Notes under the pieces: generated by a model | Database searches by the model: none | What the model was told of the DNA's origin: nothing | What the model saw: the letters and a program-made list of their open reading frames with translations, nothing else | Translations under genes and position numbers: made by a program | Part shown: positions 1-9,406 of the stretch, piece after piece | Layout: each line of letters begins with the position of its first letter | How positions within the stretch are numbered: position 1 is the first letter of the stretch | NCBI RefSeq assembly: GCF_011045025.1 | Contig: NZ_JAAKZX010000016.1 | Span: 19,861 to 83,860 of the forward strand | Direction of reading: 5' to 3' | DNA: 64,000 nucleotides | DNA from: Streptomyces ureilyticus | GTDB lineage: Bacteria > Actinomycetota > Actinomycetes > Streptomycetales > Streptomycetaceae

Positions 1-108
1 GCGACCGGGGTGCAGATCCCCATGACGGGCAACTGGAACATCGAGGTCACCGTCCGGACCTCCGACATCGACCAGGTGACCGTCGACAAGAACGCGCAGA
101 TCGGCTGA
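1..108 (+). CDS. C-terminal end of a copper-handling (CopC/CopD-type) protein, truncated by the window edge
   Basis: The first 35 codons are open and end in TGA, giving a tail with the residues TGNWNIEVTVRTSDIDQ. This pattern resembles the C-terminal extracytoplasmic domain of copper-resistance CopC/YcnJ-type proteins. The assignment is supported by the next gene, 8 bases downstream in the same direction, a Tat-exported Dyp peroxidase. In S. lividans such a peroxidase works with extracytoplasmic copper chaperones during radical copper oxidase maturation (recalled literature). Only the tail is visible, so the call is an inference from a short stretch plus context. Confidence 0.5.
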   Translation, partial: ATGVQIPMTGNWNIEVTVRTSDIDQVTVDKNAQIG

Positions 109-116
109 ACGACACC

Positions 117-1370
117 ATGGCTGAACAGTCCACTCCGGAGACCTCTCCCAAGGGGGTCATTTCGCGGCGGCGGCTGCTCGGTACCGCCGGTGCCACGGGG
201 CTCGCGCTCGGTGCGGCAGGCGGGGCCGCGGGTTACGCCGTGGCGCCCTCCGACGAGCAGGCCGTGCCCCTCAGCTCACTCGGCGCGGACGAGGTGATGT
301 TTCACGGGAAACATCAGCCGGGCATCACCACCGCCCTCCAGGCACGCGGCCACCTCGTCGCTTTCGACCTGGCGGCGGGCGCGGGCCGCAGAGAGGCCGC
401 CGCGCTGCTGCGCCGCTGGTCAGCCACGGCCCAGCGGCTGATGGCGGGCGAGGCGGCCGGCAGCGAGGACACGGCTGTCGCACGTGACGGGGGCCCCTCG
501 TCCCTGACCGTCACCTTCGGCTTCGGGCACAGCTTCTTCGCCCGTACGGGACTGGAGAAGCAGCGCCCCATCGCCCTCGACCCGCTGCCCGACTTCTCCT
601 CGGACCACCTCGACAAGGCGCGCAGCGACGGCGACCTGTGGGTGCAGATCGGCGCGAACGACGCCCTTGTCGCCTTCCACGCCTTGCGCGCGATCCAGAA
701 GGACGCCGGTTCGGCAGCCCGGGTCCGCTGGCAGATGAACGGCTTCAACCGCTCGCCGGGCGCCACCTCTCAGCCGATGACCGCCCGCAACCTGATGGGC
801 CAGATCGACGGCACACGCAACCCCAAGCCGTCCGAAGCAGACTTCGACCAGCGGATCTTCGTACCCGATTCGGAGGAGCCCTCATGGATGGCCGGGGGCT
901 CCTACGCCGTCGTACGCCGTATCCGCATGCTCCTCGACGACTGGGAGAAGCTCCCGCTCAAGGACCAGGAGGATGTCATCGGGCGGCGCAAATCGGACGG
1001 GGCACCGCTGACCGGCGGCACCGAGACAACCGAGCCCGAGCTGGAGAAGACGGACGCCTCCGGAAAGCTCATCATCCCGATCAACGCTCACGCACGCATC
1101 ACCCGGCCCGACCAGAACGGCGGCGCCGCCATACTGCGCCGGCCGTTCTCCTTCCACGACGGCTTCGACGAGGACGGCGTACCGGACGCGGGCCTGCTCT
1201 TCGTCTGCTGGCAGGCCGACCCGCTGCGCGGCTTCGTACCGGTGCAGCGCAAGCTCGACCGGGGAGACGCGCTGTCGGCGTTCATCCGGCACGAGGCGAG
1301 CGGACTGTTCGCGGTGCCGGGCGGGGCGGCGGAGGGGGAGTACGTGGGGCAGCGGTTGCTGGAGGGGTGA
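117..1370 (+). CDS. dtpA: Dyp-type haem peroxidase, Tat-exported (DtpA/EfeB-like)
   Basis: This 417-residue protein starts with a twin-arginine signal (SRRRLLG at about residues 17-23 followed by a Gly/Ala-rich hydrophobic stretch), so it is probably exported folded with haem. The Dyp signature GxxDG is present as GQIDGTRNP in the middle of the protein. A later NAHARI segment carries the expected proximal haem-ligand histidine. The family oxidises dyes and other substrates with hydrogen peroxide. In Streptomyces the close homologue DtpA works with copper chaperones in copper-dependent development, which fits the copper-protein tail immediately upstream. The ATG at 117 follows the upstream stop by 8 bases, suggesting co-transcription. 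Confidence 0.9.
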   Translation: MAEQSTPETSPKGVISRRRLLGTAGATGLALGAAGGAAGYAVAPSDEQAVPLSSLGADEVMFHGKHQPGITTALQARGHLVAFDLAAGAGRREAAALLRRWSATAQRLMAGEAAGSEDTAVARDGGPSSLTVTFGFGHSFFARTGLEKQRPIALDPLPDFSSDHLDKARSDGDLWVQIGANDALVAFHALRAIQKDAGSAARVRWQMNGFNRSPGATSQPMTARNLMGQIDGTRNPKPSEADFDQRIFVPDSEEPSWMAGGSYAVVRRIRMLLDDWEKLPLKDQEDVIGRRKSDGAPLTGGTETTEPELEKTDASGKLIIPINAHARITRPDQNGGAAILRRPFSFHDGFDEDGVPDAGLLFVCWQADPLRGFVPVQRKLDRGDALSAFIRHEASGLFAVPGGAAEGEYVGQRLLEG

Positions 1371-1439
1371 GAAAGTCCCCTGGGGTGGCCGGGACCGGAA
1401 GCGTCGGCCCGGCTGCGCACGGCGCATTAGGGTGAGGCC

Positions 1440-2372
1440 ATGCCAGCCAGCTACGCGTATCTCGGCCCCGAGGGCACCTTCACCGAAGTCGCCCTGCGCA
1501 CACTCCCGGAGACCGCCACCCGGGAACTCGTCCCGATGCTGTCCGTACCCGCCGCGCTCGACGCGGTCCGAGGCGGCGAGGCCGAGGCGGCTTTCGTCCC
1601 GATCGAGAACTCCGTCGAAGGCGGCATCACCACGACCCTCGACGAGCTGGTCGCCGGTGAACCGCTGATGATCTACCGCGAGGTGCTGCTCTCAATCACC
1701 TTCGCACTGCTGGTCAGGCCAGGCACGAAGCTCTCGGAGATCAAGACGGTCACCGCGCACCCGGCCGCCCAGCCGCAGGTGCGCATCTGGATGAAGAACA
1801 ACCTTCCGGACGTGATCTGGGAGTCGGCGGCCTCCAACGCGGACGGCGCGCGCCTGGTGCAGGAGGGACGCTACGACGCGGCCTTCGCGGGTGAGTTCGC
1901 GGCCCAGAAGTACGGCCTCGTACCGCTGGAGACCGGCATCCACGACGCGGAGAACGCGCAGACCCGGTTCGTGCTGGTGGGCAAGCCCGCCCGGCCCGCG
2001 GCGCCGACCGGCGCGGACAAGACGTCCGTGGTCGTCTGGCAGCGCGACGACCACCCGGGCGCTCTGCTCGAACTGCTCCAGGAGTTCGCCGTACGCGGCG
2101 TCAACCTGATGCTGCTGCAGTCCCGGCCGACCGGTGAGGGCATCGGCAACTACTGCTTCGCCATCGACGCCGAGGGCCATATCGCGGACCGCCGGGTGGG
2201 CGAGGCGCTCATGGGCCTCAAGCGGAGGTGTCCGCAGGTGCGGTTCCTCGGGTCCTATCCGCAGGCCGAGGTCGACCCCCAGGACGTACGCGCGCCGGGG
2301 GCAGGTACGTCCGACGGCGAGTTCGCGGCGGCCTCCGACTGGCTGGCGCGCTGCCAGGACGGCCGTTTCTAG
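1440..2372 (+). CDS. pheA: prephenate dehydratase
   Basis: This 310-residue enzyme converts prephenate to phenylpyruvate in phenylalanine synthesis. The N-terminal catalytic part opens with SYAYLGPEGTFTEVAL, the typical PDT start, and contains VPIENSVEGGI, with the Thr/Ser-rich active-site region following. An ACT regulatory domain lies at about residues 195-275, with the conserved HPGALLELLQEF and the ESRP-like segment LLQSRPTGEGIGNY. That indicates feedback control by phenylalanine. Length is normal for a monofunctional actinobacterial enzyme. A GGTGAGG sequence just before the ATG at 1440 serves as ribosome-binding site. Confidence 0.95.
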   Translation: MPASYAYLGPEGTFTEVALRTLPETATRELVPMLSVPAALDAVRGGEAEAAFVPIENSVEGGITTTLDELVAGEPLMIYREVLLSITFALLVRPGTKLSEIKTVTAHPAAQPQVRIWMKNNLPDVIWESAASNADGARLVQEGRYDAAFAGEFAAQKYGLVPLETGIHDAENAQTRFVLVGKPARPAAPTGADKTSVVVWQRDDHPGALLELLQEFAVRGVNLMLLQSRPTGEGIGNYCFAIDAEGHIADRRVGEALMGLKRRCPQVRFLGSYPQAEVDPQDVRAPGAGTSDGEFAAASDWLARCQDGRF

Positions 2373-2922
2373 CCGGTCCAAGCCCTGTCCATGCCCGTCC
2401 ATGCCGGTTCTACCAGCCGCTCTTCTTCATCCACAGAAGTTATCCACAGGGCCCGTTCTCGACCTGGGGACAAGTCGACAACGGAGCGTGATGCAGTCGA
2501 CAAATCGCCCTACGATCCCCAACTGGGCCCACAGCGTGGCAGGTCACGCTTCGTCCACCCGTTTCCCTCAACCAACCCTTTGGAGCGAACCATTTCCACT
2601 CGAAAGTGGATGGAGAGCGGGTCGGGTTCGGGGGCTTTTCATCCCTGCATGACGCTTTCGGAACAATCATCTCCGCAGTCCACAGATCTTTCACACAGCC
2701 TGTGGATAACTCTCCGAGGGGCGTCGACCCTGTGGACAACCCGCGACCCAAGTCCCGCTCCTCGCAAGGAAATCAGGTCAAGTCGTGGAACCATAACTGC
2801 CCCATTCGGGGGAGTTAGGTGTCTTTTATTAACATAGACGATCAACTCTCGCATAACGGTCAGCGGCGACAGATCGGAATACCGGGTCGTGGGCCCGAAC
2901 ACCACACCGGTAGCCTTGAGGG
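2373..2922. promoter_or_regulatory. 550-bp gene-free region before serS with scattered DnaA-box-like sequences
   Basis: No convincing gene is present between pheA and serS. The stretch contains TTATCCACA (2440-2448), TGTGGATAA (2701-2709) and TGTGGACAA (2731-2739). The last is an exact match, on the minus strand, to the Streptomyces DnaA box TTGTCCACA. Weaker variants occur near 2427 and 2465. The sequence just before serS (about 2800-2900) is unusually AT-rich for this genome and is the likely serS promoter region. No T-box or other riboswitch pattern was recognised. Confidence 0.5.
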
Positions 2923-4209
2923 GTGATTGACCTTCGCCTGCTCCGTGAGGACCCCGACCGTGTGCGTGCGTCGCAGCGCGCCCGTGGAGAGGACGTCGCG
3001 CTCGTCGACGCCCTGCTCTCCGCCGACGAGCGGCGCAGGTCGTCCGGCGTCCGCTTCGACGAGCTGCGCGCCGAGCAGAAGGCGCTCGGCAGGCTCATCC
3101 CCAAGGCTTCCGGCGACGAGAAGGCCGAGCTCCTGAAGAAGGCGGGGCAGCTCGCCGCCGACGTCAAGGCGGCCGACGCGGCGCAGGACGAGGCCGCGGC
3201 CGAGACCCAGGAGCTGCTGCTCCAGCTGGGCAACCTCGTGCACCCCGACGTCCCGGTCGGCGGCGAGGAGGACTTCGTCACGCTGGAGACGCACGGCGCG
3301 ATCCGTGACTTCGCGGCCGAGGGCTTCGAGCCGAAGGATCACCTGGAGCTCGGCGCGACGCTCGGGGCGATCGACGTCGAGCGCGGCGCCAAGGTCTCCG
3401 GATCGCGCTTCTACTTCCTCACCGGCATCGGCGCGCTCCTGGAGCTCGCGCTGGTGAACGCGGCGATGGCGCAGGCCACGGCCGCCGGCTTCACGCCGAT
3501 GCTGACTCCGGCGCTGGTCCGCCCGCAGGCCATGGCCGGCACGGGCTTCCTCGGCCAGGCCGCGCAGGACGTGTACCGCCTGGACAATGACGACCTGTAC
3601 CTGGTCGGCACTTCCGAGGTGGCGCTCGCCGCGTATCACATGGACGAGATCATCGACGGCGACCGCCTCCCGCTGCGCTACGCGGGCTTCTCGCCCTGCT
3701 TCCGCCGCGAGGCCGGTTCGCACGGCAAGGACACCCGCGGCATCTTCCGGGTGCACCAGTTCGACAAGGTCGAGATGTTCTCGTACGTCGACCCGGCGGA
3801 CGCGCGGGCCGAGCACCAGCGCCTGCTGGACTGGGAAAAGCAGTGGCTGACCTCGCTGGAGCTGCCCTTCCGGGTGATCGACGTGGCTTCGGCGGACCTG
3901 GGGTCCTCGGCGGCCCGTAAGTTCGACTGCGAGGCGTGGATCCCCACCCAGGGCAAGTACCGCGAGCTGACGTCGACCTCGGACTGCACGGAGTTCCAGT
4001 CGCGGCGCCTGGCGATCCGTATGCGTGACGGCAAGCAGGTGAAGCCGCTCGCGACGCTGAACGGCACGCTGTGCGCCGTACCGCGCACGATCGTGGCGAT
4101 CCTGGAGAACCATCAGCAGGCCGACGGCTCCGTACGCGTGCCTGAGGTGCTGCGGCCGTTCCTCGGTGGCCGGGAGATCCTGGAGCCGGTCGCCAAGGCC
4201 GCCAAGTGA
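2923..4209 (+). CDS. serS: seryl-tRNA synthetase
   Basis: This class II aminoacyl-tRNA synthetase of 428 residues has the usual length. The N-terminal third ([24 protein letters not shown], then a charged Ala/Glu/Lys-rich stretch to about residue 105) is the tRNA-binding coiled-coil arm. The catalytic core follows, with motif 2 around [25 protein letters not shown] and the serine-specific [13 protein letters not shown]. Motif 3 is visible near the C-terminus as [19 protein letters not shown]. The start is a GTG at 2923. The stop overlaps the next gene's GTG by 4 bases, so the downstream HAD phosphatase is translationally coupled. Confidence 0.97.
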   Translation: MIDLRLLREDPDRVRASQRARGEDVALVDALLSADERRRSSGVRFDELRAEQKALGRLIPKASGDEKAELLKKAGQLAADVKAADAAQDEAAAETQELLLQLGNLVHPDVPVGGEEDFVTLETHGAIRDFAAEGFEPKDHLELGATLGAIDVERGAKVSGSRFYFLTGIGALLELALVNAAMAQATAAGFTPMLTPALVRPQAMAGTGFLGQAAQDVYRLDNDDLYLVGTSEVALAAYHMDEIIDGDRLPLRYAGFSPCFRREAGSHGKDTRGIFRVHQFDKVEMFSYVDPADARAEHQRLLDWEKQWLTSLELPFRVIDVASADLGSSAARKFDCEAWIPTQGKYRELTSTSDCTEFQSRRLAIRMRDGKQVKPLATLNGTLCAVPRTIVAILENHQQADGSVRVPEVLRPFLGGREILEPVAKAAK

Positions 4210-5018
4210 GCGACTCCGCTCCCGCCTTCCCGTACAAGCTCGTCGCGACCGATCTCGACGGAACGCTGCTGCGCTCCGACGACACGGTCTCGGAGCGCAC
4301 CCGTGAGGCGCTCGCCGCGGCCACCGCGGCGGGCGCCGCGCACATCGTCGTCACCGGACGGGCGGCGCCCTGGACCCGCCACATCCTCGACGAACTCGGG
4401 TACGACGGGATCGCGGTGTGCGCTCAGGGCGCGCAGGTGTACGACGCGGGGGCGCACCGGCTGCTCACGACGCTGACCCTCGACCGGCAGCTGGCCGGCC
4501 TGGCGCTCGCCAAGATCGAGGCGGAGGTCGGTCCGCTGGCCCTGGCCGCGAGCCGTGACGGCCTCGACGGCGACGTCCTGATCGGCCCGGGCTACCAGGT
4601 CCAGGGACAGCTGCAGGCCGTCCCGTTCACCGACCTCGCGGAACTGTGGGCTGAGCCGCTGACGAAGCTGTACATCCAGCACCCGCGTCTGACCGACGAC
4701 GAACTCGCGGACGCGGCACGTCAGGCGGTCGGCGGTCTGGTGTCCGTCACCATGGCGGGCGAGGGCATCGTCGAGCTCCTTCCCCTCGGTCTCTCCAAGG
4801 CCACGGGCCTCTCGCTCGCGGCCCGCCGTCTGGGTGTCAAGGCGGCGGACACGATCGCCTTCGGTGACATGCCCAACGACATCCCGATGTTCGGCTGGTC
4901 CGCGCACGGCGTGGCCATGGACAACGCCCATGAGGAACTCAAGGCGGTCGCCGACGAGCTGACCCTCTCCAACGAGGAGGACGGGATCGCGGTGGTACTG
5001 GAGCGGTTGCTGGGCTGA
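4206..5018 (+). CDS. HAD-superfamily (Cof-type) phosphatase
   Basis: The 270-residue protein carries HAD motif I as [13 protein letters not shown] near the N-terminus, motif II in HIVVTGRAA, and the motif IV acidic pair in [14 protein letters not shown] class IIB cap lies between motifs II and III. Cof-type members dephosphorylate small phosphorylated metabolites; the substrate cannot be deduced. It overlaps the serS stop (GTGA) and is followed by a strong terminator, so serS and this gene form one transcription unit. A paralogue of similar design lies at 12221-13087. Confidence 0.85.
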   Translation: MSDSAPAFPYKLVATDLDGTLLRSDDTVSERTREALAAATAAGAAHIVVTGRAAPWTRHILDELGYDGIAVCAQGAQVYDAGAHRLLTTLTLDRQLAGLALAKIEAEVGPLALAASRDGLDGDVLIGPGYQVQGQLQAVPFTDLAELWAEPLTKLYIQHPRLTDDELADAARQAVGGLVSVTMAGEGIVELLPLGLSKATGLSLAARRLGVKAADTIAFGDMPNDIPMFGWSAHGVAMDNAHEELKAVADELTLSNEEDGIAVVLERLLG

Positions 5019-5024
5019 GCGCGC

Positions 5025-5072
5025 AACGCTGCCGCTGTGACCTGGCACCTGGCATGTCACAGCGGCAGCGTT
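5025..5072 (+). terminator. strong stem-loop terminator after serS-HAD operon
   Basis: A perfect 17-bp inverted repeat (5025-5041 and 5056-5072, arms beginning AACGCTGCCGCTGTGAC) with a 14-base loop lies 7 bases past the HAD stop codon. There is no U tract, which is normal for Streptomyces terminators. From here to about 5391 (some 320 bases) I see no supportable gene. Confidence 0.8.
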
Positions 5073-5391
5073 CCGGCAACGTCGGGAGGGGCGGCCCGCG
5101 CATGATGCGCGCTCGAAGCGGCCGCCCCGGGCAGCTCCCCGTGCGGGGCGGACTCGACGGAGCGGTAGCTACTCCGGAGTGCGCCGCGGGCTGCCCTGTC
5201 GGGAGCTCGACGGACTGCTACTGATGGGCATCGTCGCGCTCCTCTCCCAGAATGTGGCACCGGAGGAACCCGGCGACCTGGACATAACTACTCTGCCCCT
5301 ACGCCGAGTTGGGCGCCACCGAATTAAAAGGGCACCCCGGCTGGGCGGCCCGGGAGCGGCTGAGCGGCCTTGGCGAAGTCCAGCGGAGCGC

Positions 5392-5628
5392 TCAGCGGCG
5401 CCATCTGCGTCGCCGCGCCTTGCTGAAGAACCAGCCTGCGGGCGGCTCGTCCGACCGCCAGGGCTGCGGTTCGGGGCCCCCTTTCCGCCAGCGGGCCGCG
5501 AGCATACGGGCGCGCGCCGACGGCTCGGCCGTCTCGGCGGACCGTATGAAGTCCTCGTCCAGGACGAGGTCGTCCCAGGTGTCCTCGGACTCCCCCTGAC
5601 CATCGCTTCGTGGTTCCTGCCTTGCCAT
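5392..5628 (-). CDS. small conserved hypothetical protein
   Basis: This 78-residue protein has an acidic N-terminal half (ESEDTWDDLVLDEDFIRSAETAEPSARARML) and a basic Trp/Arg-rich tail (WFFSKARRRRWRR). A good ribosome-binding site, AAGGAGG, sits 8 bases before the ATG at 5628, which is why I accept it as a gene. No domain is recognised. It stands alone between the serS terminator and the ABC exporter cluster, and it reads in the same direction as that cluster. Confidence 0.6.
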   Translation of the reverse strand: MARQEPRSDGQGESEDTWDDLVLDEDFIRSAETAEPSARARMLAARWRKGGPEPQPWRSDEPPAGWFFSKARRRRWRR

Positions 5629-5774
5629 CCCCGTTCCTCCTTGCCGTGCATTCCTTTGGACAAGTGTGCCGTTGCGCCCGTAAAACCGATCTCAAGATCA
5701 AAAGAGGCCCCACGCGCGCGTGACCCCCAACAGCGAGCACGCGCACGTGGAGCCGCCCCGACTCCCCGGAGCGC

Positions 5775-6494
5775 TTACTCCTCGCCGGCCAGCGTCAGCG
5801 TCCGCAGCTTCTGCCCCGCGAACCAGGTGGCGACCACGGTCACCGCGATCAGCAGCACCGTCCCCGTAGCAAGGCCCACATCGGAGGTGACGAGGTCCCC
5901 GCCCGTGACCTCGTGGGCCACGGCGAGCGACCACTGCTGAACGCTGAGCGTCCGCGCCCCGGCCACCAGGGACCCGAAGAGGGCTTCCCAGACGAGGGCG
6001 TAGACGAGCCCGAAGACCACCGCGTGCCGGGTGATCGTGCCGAGCAGCAGGAAGAGGGCGGCGTACGCGATGGAGGCGACCAGCGCGGCCACGGTGTACG
6101 CGACGGCGATCTGCTGACCGTTGCCGTTCAGGATCATCCCGGCGAGGAACGTCGGGATCGCGGAGAACGCCATGGTCACCGCGATGGCGACGATCAGCTT
6201 GGTGAAGATGATCGTGGGGCGCTTGATCGGCTTGGCGAGCAGATACACCACCGAGCCGTCGTCGATCTCCGGGCCGATCGCGCCCGTACCGGCGATGACA
6301 CCGATGATCGGCACCATGGTGGCGAGCGCGAACCCGCCGAGGACGTCGGCGGCGACCTGGTCGTCGGTGCCGGTGAAGGCACGGACCGCCACGGAGATCA
6401 CGATCAGCAGGACGGGCAGCGCGCCCAGGATGAGAGCCCGGCGGCGGCCGAGCAGGCCGCGGTAGGTGAGCCGGGCGACTGTGGGGTCGTACAT
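5775..6494 (-). CDS. ABC-2 type transporter permease
   Basis: The 239-residue protein has about six hydrophobic segments, at roughly residues 20-40, 55-75, 100-125, 130-155, 160-180 and 212-230, and no ATPase motif. The sequence PEIDDGSVVYLLAKPI is typical of ABC-2 exporter permeases. It is the last gene of a four-gene leftward cluster (two ATPase-permease pairs) and lies 10 bases after its partner ATPase. The substrate is unknown; such pairs often export peptides, lipids or drugs. It is shorter than the other permease in the cluster. Confidence 0.85.
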   Translation of the reverse strand: MYDPTVARLTYRGLLGRRRALILGALPVLLIVISVAVRAFTGTDDQVAADVLGGFALATMVPIIGVIAGTGAIGPEIDDGSVVYLLAKPIKRPTIIFTKLIVAIAVTMAFSAIPTFLAGMILNGNGQQIAVAYTVAALVASIAYAALFLLLGTITRHAVVFGLVYALVWEALFGSLVAGARTLSVQQWSLAVAHEVTGGDLVTSDVGLATGTVLLIAVTVVATWFAGQKLRTLTLAGEE

Positions 6495-6504
6495 CTTCGG
6501 CCTC

Positions 6505-7416
6505 CTACGCCGCGACGAGATACGAGAAGACGGACTCGAGCGACTCGTCCGAGGGCGAGACCGCCAGCAGGCGGATGCCGTGGTCCCTGGCCACCCGCGG
6601 CAGCAGTGCCGTGAAGCGCCCGAAGTCGACCGCCTGGATGCGCAACGCGCCCTCCTGGAGGTCCACTTCGATGCCGGATGTCGACGGGTCCGCGATGAGC
6701 GCGGCCGCGAGCGCGCGGTCGTCGCTGGAACGCACTAGGTAGCGGTGCGGGCGGTCCGTCATCAGACGCCGGATGCGGCGGAAGTCACCGCTCGCTGCGT
6801 GCCGTCCGGCGACGATCACCTCGATGTGCGAGGCGAGTTGCTCGACCTCTTCGAGGATGTGCGACGAGAACAGCACGGTGCGGCCCTCGTCGCCCATGCG
6901 GCGCAGCAGGTCCATCAGCTGCATGCGCTGGCGCGGGTCCATGCCGTTGAAGGGCTCGTCGAGCAGCAGCAGGGACGGCTCGTGGACGAGCGCGGAGGCC
7001 ATTTTCACGCGCTGCCGCATGCCCTTGGAGTACGTCGAGATCTTCCGGTCCTGCGCGTACTCCATCTCGACCGTGGCGAGGGCCTTCTGGGCGGCCTTCT
7101 TGCCGAGGCCGTGCAACTCGGCGTTGGCGACGACGAATTCGCGGCCGGTGAGGAAGTCGTACATCGCCTCGCGCTCGGGGACGATGCCGATCTGCCGGTA
7201 GATCTGTTCGTTGCGCCAGACCGCCTGGCCGTCGAGTGTGACGGAGCCCGTGGAGGGGGCGAGGAAGCCGCCCATCATGTTGATGAGGGTGGACTTTCCC
7301 GCGCCGTTCGGGCCGAGCAGGCCGGTGACACCGGGGCTGATCGTCATCGTGATGTCGTTGACGGCGACCACGTTGCCGAACCAGCGCGATACGTGGTCGA
7401 TGTTGAGCGTGGTCAC
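6505..7416 (-). CDS. ABC transporter ATP-binding protein
   Basis: The 303-residue protein contains Walker A GPNGAGKST, signature YSKGMRQRVKMA and Walker B LLLLDEPFNGMDP, followed by the switch histidine in LFSSHILEE. The remaining C-terminal third (from about residue 215) is the extra domain common in ABC-2 exporter ATPases. It overlaps the upstream permease stop by 4 bases and precedes its own permease at 5775-6494. The two pairs may form one heteromeric exporter or two related exporters. Confidence 0.9.
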   Translation of the reverse strand: MTTLNIDHVSRWFGNVVAVNDITMTISPGVTGLLGPNGAGKSTLINMMGGFLAPSTGSVTLDGQAVWRNEQIYRQIGIVPEREAMYDFLTGREFVVANAELHGLGKKAAQKALATVEMEYAQDRKISTYSKGMRQRVKMASALVHEPSLLLLDEPFNGMDPRQRMQLMDLLRRMGDEGRTVLFSSHILEEVEQLASHIEVIVAGRHAASGDFRRIRRLMTDRPHRYLVRSSDDRALAAALIADPSTSGIEVDLQEGALRIQAVDFGRFTALLPRVARDHGIRLLAVSPSDESLESVFSYLVAA

Positions 7417-8318
7417 AGTCCGACCTTTCGGTAGCGGCGCATCAGGAGGCCGTAGCAGCCGGCGATGAGGCCCAGGACGACGAGGAGATAGACGACGCCC
7501 TCACCGCTCGACGGGCCAACTTCTCCGGGGAAGGAGGATGTGGCTCCGAGGAAGGCGGTCTGTACTCCGTCGATGAGCGTGATGGGCGAGAAGAGGCCGA
7601 GCCAGGCGATCGCGTCGGTGCTGTTCTGGTCGAATGCGATGGCCTGGACGGTGGACACCGCCCCGTAGGAGATGGTCAGCGTGGCGATGACGGCCGCGAT
7701 GCCGAAGCCGCGGCGCGGAGTGACCGCCGAGATGACCAGGCCGATACCGGCGAAGAGCAGTGAGAGCAGTGCCACGGAGAGGAGCCCTTGGGCGAAACCC
7801 TTGGTCTGGTCCGCGAAGTCGAGTTTGGCCAGCAGTGCGCCCACATAGAGCACGACCAGGGGTGCGGCGGTGAGGATGAACATCGCCGAGGCCAGCGACG
7901 CGTACTTGGCGCGCACGTAGTCGGCGGTCTCGATGGGGCGCGAGAAGTACAGCGGCACGGTCTTGAAGCGCAGGTCGCGCGACACGGACTGCGGTGCCTG
8001 CGAGGCCACGTACAGGCCGATGACCGCCTGGAGGAAGATCGCGTACTGCGTGTAGTCGACCGGCAGGTCCTTCGCCTTGGTGGCGACCGCGACGGCCACC
8101 ATGATGGCGGCGGGCACGCACATCACCACGAAGAGCAGCATCGGCAGCACCTTGGACTTCACCGAGCGGCCGAGGCCGTACGCGCCGCGCAGGGACTGCG
8201 AGTAGAGCGAGCGGCGGGCGTAGGCGCGGCCCAGGCGTGGGCCGTCGTAGTTGCGGTAGCCGATGTTGTGGATCCGGGTCTGCTCCCCGGTCCGGGCCGG
8301 GCTCTGCTCAACCGCCAT
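7413..8318 (-). CDS. ABC-2 type transporter permease
   Basis: This protein has 301 residues from the ATG at 8318, and this start overlaps the end of the upstream ATPase gene by 11 bases. The cytoplasmic N-terminus (HNIGYRNYDGPRLGRAYARRSLYSQSLRGAYGLGR) is a familiar opening of this permease family in actinobacteria. About six membrane segments follow, and the protein ends in basic residues (MRRYRKVGL). It overlaps the next ATPase gene by 4 bases, so the four-gene cluster is tightly coupled. Substrate unknown. Confidence 0.85.
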   Translation of the reverse strand: MAVEQSPARTGEQTRIHNIGYRNYDGPRLGRAYARRSLYSQSLRGAYGLGRSVKSKVLPMLLFVVMCVPAAIMVAVAVATKAKDLPVDYTQYAIFLQAVIGLYVASQAPQSVSRDLRFKTVPLYFSRPIETADYVRAKYASLASAMFILTAAPLVVLYVGALLAKLDFADQTKGFAQGLLSVALLSLLFAGIGLVISAVTPRRGFGIAAVIATLTISYGAVSTVQAIAFDQNSTDAIAWLGLFSPITLIDGVQTAFLGATSSFPGEVGPSSGEGVVYLLVVLGLIAGCYGLLMRRYRKVGL

Positions 8319-9288
8319 GGCCGACCGCCTCCTTCCGCTCTTCGTCCCGCGCGTCGTCGGCGTCCTTGAAGACCTCCGAGATGTGGTGCCTGCGCTGTTC
8401 CATACGGACCAGGCCGAGGCCGAGGTCGGCGACGATGTCGCGCACGAGGTCGTACGTCTCCTCGCCGTCCGCCGTGAGGAGCAGGATGTGGCCGGCGCCC
8501 GGCAGTCCGCTGCCGTCGTGGGTGTCGATCCCGCGCGCGTGCAGCACCTCGCGCACCGCACGGGTGCCGTCCGGGTGGTCGTCGGTGTCAGTGACCTCGA
8601 TCGCGAGGGTCGTCGTGGTCTGGGTGAAATCCGTGGTGGAGCTGGACCGCAGGAGCTTGCCGCCGTCGATGACGACGACGTGGTCGCAGGTTCGCTCCAG
8701 CTCGCCCAGCAGGTGGGAGGTGACCAGGACCGAGATACCGAAGTCGGTGTGGATGCGGCGGATCAGGCCGAGCATCTCGTCGCGGCCGACCGGGTCGAGG
8801 CCGTTGGTCGGCTCGTCGAGGAAGACCAGCTGGGGGTCGTGGACGAGGGCCTGCGCGAGCTTCACGCGCTGCTTCATGCCGGTCGAGTAGCCGCCGATGG
8901 GGCGGTAGCGCTCCTCGTAGAGGCCGACGTGGCGCAGCGTGTCCGCGGTGCGCTCGCGGGCTGCCGCCGGGGGCAGGCCGGACATGCGCGCCATGTGGAC
9001 GACGAACTCGGTGGCCGAGACATCGGGCGGCAGGCAGTCGTGCTCGGGCATGTATCCGACCCGCTCACGGATGTCGCCGCCCTTGGTGGCGACATCGAGG
9101 CCGAGCACTTCGGCGCGGCCCTCGGTGGCGGGGGACAGACCCAGCAGGATCTTGATCAGTGTGGACTTGCCGGCTCCGTTGGCTCCGACGAGTCCCGTCA
9201 CACCGGGCCCGACGTCCACGGAGAGCCGGTCAAGCGCGGTTACCCTCGGGAACCGCTTGCTCAGGCTTTCGGTCGCGATCACAGTCAC
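8308..9288 (-). CDS. ABC transporter ATP-binding protein
   Basis: This is the first gene of the four-gene exporter cluster. Walker A (GANGAGKST), signature (YSTGMKQRVKLA) and Walker B (LVFLDEPTNGLDP) are all intact, with the switch histidine in VTSHLLGELE. I place the start at the GTG at 9288 (VTVIATESLSKRFP), because the upstream part of the frame does not look like protein. A second GTG six bases further in is also possible. The encoded protein is then 326 residues. No strong ribosome-binding site is visible. Confidence 0.88.
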   Translation of the reverse strand: MTVIATESLSKRFPRVTALDRLSVDVGPGVTGLVGANGAGKSTLIKILLGLSPATEGRAEVLGLDVATKGGDIRERVGYMPEHDCLPPDVSATEFVVHMARMSGLPPAAARERTADTLRHVGLYEERYRPIGGYSTGMKQRVKLAQALVHDPQLVFLDEPTNGLDPVGRDEMLGLIRRIHTDFGISVLVTSHLLGELERTCDHVVVIDGGKLLRSSSTTDFTQTTTTLAIEVTDTDDHPDGTRAVREVLHARGIDTHDGSGLPGAGHILLLTADGEETYDLVRDIVADLGLGLVRMEQRRHHISEVFKDADDARDEERKEAVGHGG

Positions 9289-9406
9289 GATTCGAAGGTA
9301 GTGGCGCAGGCCACAGCAGGACGTCACCCCAGGGAGCTGTATCGGCGTCACTCTCCGGTATTACGGGCCCGTAAGGGTCCCCCTGAGGTCGAACAACCCA
9401 CGGCAG

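Noticed and set aside
638..1435. Overlapping plus-strand frame within the Dyp peroxidase gene
   Set aside because: Arg/Pro-rich sequence in another frame of a gene with conserved haem-peroxidase motifs.
5169..5286. Possible short leftward peptide (MSRSPGSSGATFWERSATMP and onward)
   Set aside because: Ser/Arg-rich, no ribosome-binding site and no support from context; I treat the area as non-coding.
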